Positions 6,208-8,726 of a stretch of DNA of 8,726 nt are shown here, one piece after another. The position numbers were made by a program, and so were the translations under genes. Source of the stretch: Deltaproteobacteria bacterium (GTDB lineage: Bacteria > Myxococcota_A > Polyangia > Polyangiales > Ga0077539); assembly GCA_947494865.1 (NCBI GenBank), contig CANMAT010000121.1, forward strand, positions 1 to 8,726, given 5' to 3'. The notes below the pieces were generated by a model. That model had not been told where the DNA came from, searched no databases, and saw nothing but the letters and a program-made list of their open reading frames with translations. The number at the start of each line of letters is the position of its first letter. The stretch's first letter is position 1.

Positions 6208-6987
6208 ATGAACATCCGCTCGGCCTTTCGTCCCGTGGTCCTCGGCTCGCTCCTCGCTCTCTTCGCGGTCGCGTGCGGCGGCGCGGGCGAAGACGTCGGC
6301 GCGGCGAGCGCGAGCGCGGCGGGTATCACCAAGCAGGGCCATCGCGGCTTCGACCCGGCGCGCATGCTCGCGCGCTTCGACCGCAACGCCGATGGCCGCG
6401 TCGAGCTCGCCGAGCTGCCCGAGCGTATGCAGGCGCGCATGGGCGGCGCCGACGCCAACCGCGACGGCGTCCTCGCGCTCGACGAGGTCACCGCGCACAT
6501 GCAGGCGCAGCGTGCGCAGCGCTTCGCGCGCCTCGACGCCAACCACGACGGCGCCGTCACCGCCGACGAGGTGGGCGAGCGCTGGGCGCACGTGGGCCGC
6601 GCCGACGCGAACACCGACGGCCGCGTGACCGCCGACGAGCTCACGCAGGCCCGCGCCACGGGCGCTCTCCGCGGCGGCCCGATGGGGCACGGCGGCCCGA
6701 TGGGGCACGGCGGCCCCGAAGGGCACCGCGGCCCCGAAGGGCACCGCGGCTTCGATCCGGCCCGCATGATGGTGCGCTTCGATCGCAACGCCGATGGCCG
6801 CGTCGAGGTCGCCGAGCTGCCCGAGCGCATGCAGGCGCGCCTGGGCGCCGCCGACGTCAACCACGACGGCGTCCTCGCGGTCGACGAGGTCACCGCGTTT
6901 CACGCGCAGCGCCGCGCCGAGCGCGCGCGCGAGTTTCCGGGCGCGCCGGTAGCGCCCGCCGCGCCCGCCGCGCCAGCCGCGCAGTAG
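6208..6987 (+). CDS. EF-hand lipoprotein with six calcium-binding loops and a His-Gly repeat linker
   Basis: Predicted envelope lipoprotein, 259 residues. The signal peptide MNIRSAFRPVVLGSLLALFAVAC ends in a slightly non-canonical lipobox (AVAC, C23). Six complete canonical EF-hand loops (D-x-N-x-D-G-x5-E) lie at residues 58-69, 82-93, 110-121, 133-144, 192-203 and 216-227, arranged as three pairs; every coordinating position 1, 3, 5 and 12 is intact. Between pairs 2 and 3, residues 156-179 are four hexapeptides of the form GGPMGH or RGPEGH, giving evenly spaced histidines at 161, 167, 173 and 179. Pair 3 is a recent duplicate of pair 1. The C-terminus is Ala/Pro-rich. EF-hands of this type bind Ca2+, so calcium buffering or sensing is a reasonable inference; the His repeats may add transition-metal binding. 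The gene is flanked by hairpins and followed by a sensor kinase. Confidence 0.9.
   Translation: MNIRSAFRPVVLGSLLALFAVACGGAGEDVGAASASAAGITKQGHRGFDPARMLARFDRNADGRVELAELPERMQARMGGADANRDGVLALDEVTAHMQAQRAQRFARLDANHDGAVTADEVGERWAHVGRADANTDGRVTADELTQARATGALRGGPMGHGGPMGHGGPEGHRGPEGHRGFDPARMMVRFDRNADGRVEVAELPERMQARLGAADVNHDGVLAVDEVTAFHAQRRAERAREFPGAPVAPAAPAAPAAQ
6340..6495 (+). repeat. Internal duplication, copy 1 (EF-hand pair 1)
   Basis: This 156-nt segment aligns without gaps to 6742-6897, offset 402 nt, with 14 mismatches by hand count (about 91% identity). It covers HRGFDPAR through EF loops 1 and 2. Confidence 0.9.
6673..6744 (+). repeat. Four 18-nt tandem repeats coding for His-Gly hexapeptides
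   Basis: Units at 6673-6690, 6691-6708, 6709-6726 and 6727-6744. The first two are identical (GGCGGCCCGATGGGGCAC). The last two differ from each other only at the first base. They encode GGPMGH, GGPMGH, GGPEGH and RGPEGH. Confidence 0.92.
6742..6897 (+). repeat. Internal duplication, copy 2 (EF-hand pair 3)
   Basis: Second copy of the 156-nt unit, starting inside the last codon of the 18-nt repeat array. Both loop sequences keep all calcium ligands, so the copy appears functional. Confidence 0.9.
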
Positions 6988-7012
6988 TCTGCGCCTCCGT
7001 ACCTCGTCGACG

Positions 7013-7026
7013 CTGCGAACACGCAG
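7013..7026 (+). terminator. Small hairpin between the EF-hand gene and the kinase
   Basis: CTGCG (7013-7017), AACA loop, CGCAG (7022-7026), 26 nt after the EF-hand stop and followed by GTGTTTG. A five-bp stem with a poor T-run makes this a weak terminator candidate. Confidence 0.3.
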
Positions 7027-7034
7027 GGCAGTGT

Positions 7035-7064
7035 TTGCGGTGGCGACGGGCGCGGTGGTATCTG
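7035..7064 (+). promoter_or_regulatory. Candidate promoter for the sensor kinase
   Basis: TTGCGG (7035-7040), an 18-nt spacer ending in TGG, then TATCTG (7059-7064). A start about 7-9 nt after the -10 would fall at or beside GTG 7073, implying a leaderless or near-leaderless mRNA. Confidence 0.35.
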
Positions 7065-7072
7065 CCAACGCC

Positions 7073-8632
7073 GTGAAGCCCCGCGCGAAGGTGCTGGCCC
7101 GGTGGACGCTCCTCGCGGCGATCGTCGCGGCGTCGGGCTTTCTCGCCTGGTGGACGTGGCGCACCACCGCCTCCCTCGAGCGCCTCGGCGAGCGATCCGT
7201 CATCGAGTCGACGGTGCTCCTCGTGCGAGAGAAGCTCGACCGCGTCGAGGCCATGATCATCGCGGCCGACAACGCGGTGATCCACCTCGTAGACCCCGAC
7301 GACCTCGACGTGCTGGCCTCGCGCTGGCCCGCGCTGGCCGACCGCGTGGCGCCCACCGCGCGCACGGTGCTGGTGCTCGACGAGGAGGAGCGCCCGCTGC
7401 GCGCCGTGTCGCGCGCGACCTCCGACGACGCCGACCGCTTTCGCGCGCTCTTCGAAGATCACCTGCGCGGCGAACTCCACCTGCGCGCGCAGCAGGTGGG
7501 CGAGCACCGCCACTGGCACGGCACGGCCGCGGGGCAGAGCGCGCTGGTGTCGTATTTCGTGGGCGAATCCGCCGGGCGACGCTACTTCGTGGTGATCGAG
7601 ACGGACCTCGATTTCGTGCGCCGCGAGGTGCTCCCGAAGCTCTTCGAAGACCCGCTCGCGCGCGGGCGCTTCAACGTCACCGACGAGCATAACGTCGTGG
7701 TGTACGGCCGCTCGACCGCGTCGGCGGGGGAGCTCGTGTCGGCGCAATTCCCCACCACGCTCTACAAGTGGCGCATGGCCGCGGTGCTGCGCGACGACCC
7801 CGAGTTCAAGGCGCGGGCGCGCAGCCGTCAGCTCCTCGAGGCGGGCTACGTGGGCCTGTCGCTCGTGGTCATTCTGGTGGGCGTCGTGTTCTTTACCTTC
7901 GCCGCGCGCGAAGAGGAGCGCTTGAACCGCCTCAAGAGCGACTTCATCGCCACCGTGTCGCATGAGCTCAAGACGCCCCTCTCGCTCATTCGCATGTTCG
8001 GCGAGATGCTGGCCACCGACCGCGTGCCGTCCAGCGACAAGCGGCGACAGTACCTCGACATCATCGTGCGCGAGAGCGAGCGGCTCACCGCGCTCATCGA
8101 CAACGTGCTCGATTTCGCGCGCCTCGAGCGCGGGGGGACCTCGTACGAGTTCGCCGCGGGCGACCTCGGGGGCGTGGTCTTTCGCGGCGTCGAGATGTTC
8201 CGCTACCGCGTGGTGAAGGAGCGCCCGCGCCTCGTGACCGAGATCGCCGACGGGCTGCCGCGCGCGCGCCTCGACGAGCGCGCCCTGCACCTCTTGCTCT
8301 TCAACCTCCTCGACAACGCGGTGAAGTACGCGGGCGACTCGGAGGAGGTGGTGGTGCGCGTGCGCTGCGTCGATCGGCACCTCACGCTCGACGTCGAAGA
8401 CCACGGCCCGGGCATCGACCCCGAAGACGCGCGCAGGGTCTTCGAACGCTTCTTCCGCGGGCGCAGCGCGCACGCCTCGGGGGCGCGCGGGTCGGGCATC
8501 GGGCTCGCCATCGTGAAGCACATCGCGCAGGCCCACGGCGGCGACGCGACGGTGCTCCCCACGCCCGGCGGCGGCACCACGTTTCGCGTGCGAATCCCCG
8601 TCGAGACCGCCCCCGGCGCGGAGGGCGCGTGA
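7073..8632 (+). CDS. Membrane-bound sensor histidine kinase
   Basis: Inner-membrane two-component sensor, 519 residues from GTG 7073. TM1 is about 11-29 after a basic N-terminus. An extracytoplasmic region (about 30-256) may be cache-like, but I cannot classify it; it has a His cluster at H130, H136, H145, H147 and H149. TM2 is about 258-277. No HAMP domain is apparent: a short linker leads into the HisKA domain with the phospho-acceptor H297 (FIATVSHELKTPLSLIRMF). The HATPase domain is complete: N-box NLLDNAVKYA with N411 and N415, G1 DHGPGID at 443, F-box FERFFRG, and G2 GSGIGLAIVK at 473. GTG 7031 and GTG 7040 are alternative in-frame starts. I prefer 7073 because it puts positive charges right before TM1 and lies just past a promoter-like element. 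No response regulator gene is visible next to it. The upstream neighbour is the EF-hand lipoprotein. Confidence 0.92.
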   Translation: MKPRAKVLARWTLLAAIVAASGFLAWWTWRTTASLERLGERSVIESTVLLVREKLDRVEAMIIAADNAVIHLVDPDDLDVLASRWPALADRVAPTARTVLVLDEEERPLRAVSRATSDDADRFRALFEDHLRGELHLRAQQVGEHRHWHGTAAGQSALVSYFVGESAGRRYFVVIETDLDFVRREVLPKLFEDPLARGRFNVTDEHNVVVYGRSTASAGELVSAQFPTTLYKWRMAAVLRDDPEFKARARSRQLLEAGYVGLSLVVILVGVVFFTFAAREEERLNRLKSDFIATVSHELKTPLSLIRMFGEMLATDRVPSSDKRRQYLDIIVRESERLTALIDNVLDFARLERGGTSYEFAAGDLGGVVFRGVEMFRYRVVKERPRLVTEIADGLPRARLDERALHLLLFNLLDNAVKYAGDSEEVVVRVRCVDRHLTLDVEDHGPGIDPEDARRVFERFFRGRSAHASGARGSGIGLAIVKHIAQAHGGDATVLPTPGGGTTFRVRIPVETAPGAEGA

Positions 8633-8726
8633 CGTCTCGCGCGGAGTGCGAGGCCCGCGTGCGGGAGCACGCCGTGACGGCGCGCCCGTGGCTGTGCCCC
8701 GAGGTCGCGATGCGCCTCATCACACA
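8629..8726 (+). CDS. 5' end of an unidentified gene overlapping the kinase stop (truncated by window edge)
   Basis: GTG 8629 overlaps the kinase TGA in a GTGA junction, a typical sign of translational coupling. Thirty-two full codons are open to the edge, reading MTSRAECEARVREH and then ARPWLCPEVAMRLIT. This is not the start of a CheY-like receiver domain, which would open with a hydrophobic beta-strand followed by an acidic pair. The RPWLCPEVAMRLIT stretch reminds me of the N-terminus of Nnt1-type class I SAM-dependent methyltransferases, but from so little sequence this is only a guess. No separate RBS is evident. Confidence 0.5.
   Translation, partial: MTSRAECEARVREHAVTARPWLCPEVAMRLIT

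Noticed and set aside
6673..6744. Short direct repeats considered as a CRISPR array
   Set aside because: The units are contiguous 18-mers without spacers, in frame within a coding region.
6109..7365. A 418-codon minus-strand open frame opposite the EF-hand gene
   Set aside because: Its apparent internal repeats are the reverse complement of the EF-hand duplication and 18-nt repeats. It has no independent support.
6890..8536. A 548-codon minus-strand open frame opposite the kinase
   Set aside because: The plus strand encodes all histidine-kinase boxes. The antisense product is compositionally biased and shows no motif.

Overview
The window is a very GC-rich stretch (by eye about 70% or more G+C, with nearly every third codon position G or C). 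It comes from a Gram-negative bacterium with a complex envelope. The gene style points to the Myxococcota (Deltaproteobacteria), probably a Polyangia or Sandaracinaceae-like member: a secreted-type protein with arrays of four-cysteine modules plus a PPC-like domain, an OmpA protein carrying carboxypeptidase-regulatory-like domains, an EF-hand lipoprotein, and an abundance of long antisense shadow frames. This placement rests on architecture and base composition, not on a database match. All real genes lie on the + strand and little space is non-coding.

Layout: (1) 1-1284 is the 3' part of a cysteine-rich, probably extracellular protein: eight four-Cys modules in alternating A/B types, then a PPC-like domain. 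(2) 1438-2052 is a beta-class glutathione S-transferase. (3) 2179-2445 is xseB, the exodeoxyribonuclease VII small subunit. (4) 2641-4974 is a 777-residue exported OmpA-family protein: acidic N-terminus, predicted beta-barrel, two beta-sandwich domains and a peptidoglycan-binding domain. (5) 4986-6041 is a lipoprotein of unknown function only 11 nt downstream, probably in the same operon. (6) 6208-6987 is a lipoprotein with six complete EF-hand loops, a His-Gly linker of four 18-nt repeats, and a 156-bp internal duplication. (7) 7073-8632 is a membrane sensor histidine kinase with a His-clustered extracytoplasmic domain. (8) From 8629, overlapping the kinase stop by 4 nt, an unidentified gene runs off the window edge.

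Most genes seem to be separate transcription units. Hairpins follow the stops of genes 1, 2, 5 and 6. Promoter-like sequences with an upstream TGG next to the -10 precede xseB, the OmpA gene and the kinase. Two themes stand out. One is envelope architecture: an OmpA-type anchor with its companion lipoprotein, and a Cys-module surface protein. The other is a possible metal- or calcium-responsive pair: the EF-hand/His-repeat lipoprotein lies directly upstream of a sensor kinase whose periplasmic region has five histidines in 20 residues, and no response regulator is visible. The functional link in that pair is inference. No tRNA, rRNA, CRISPR array, insertion sequence or integrase was seen.
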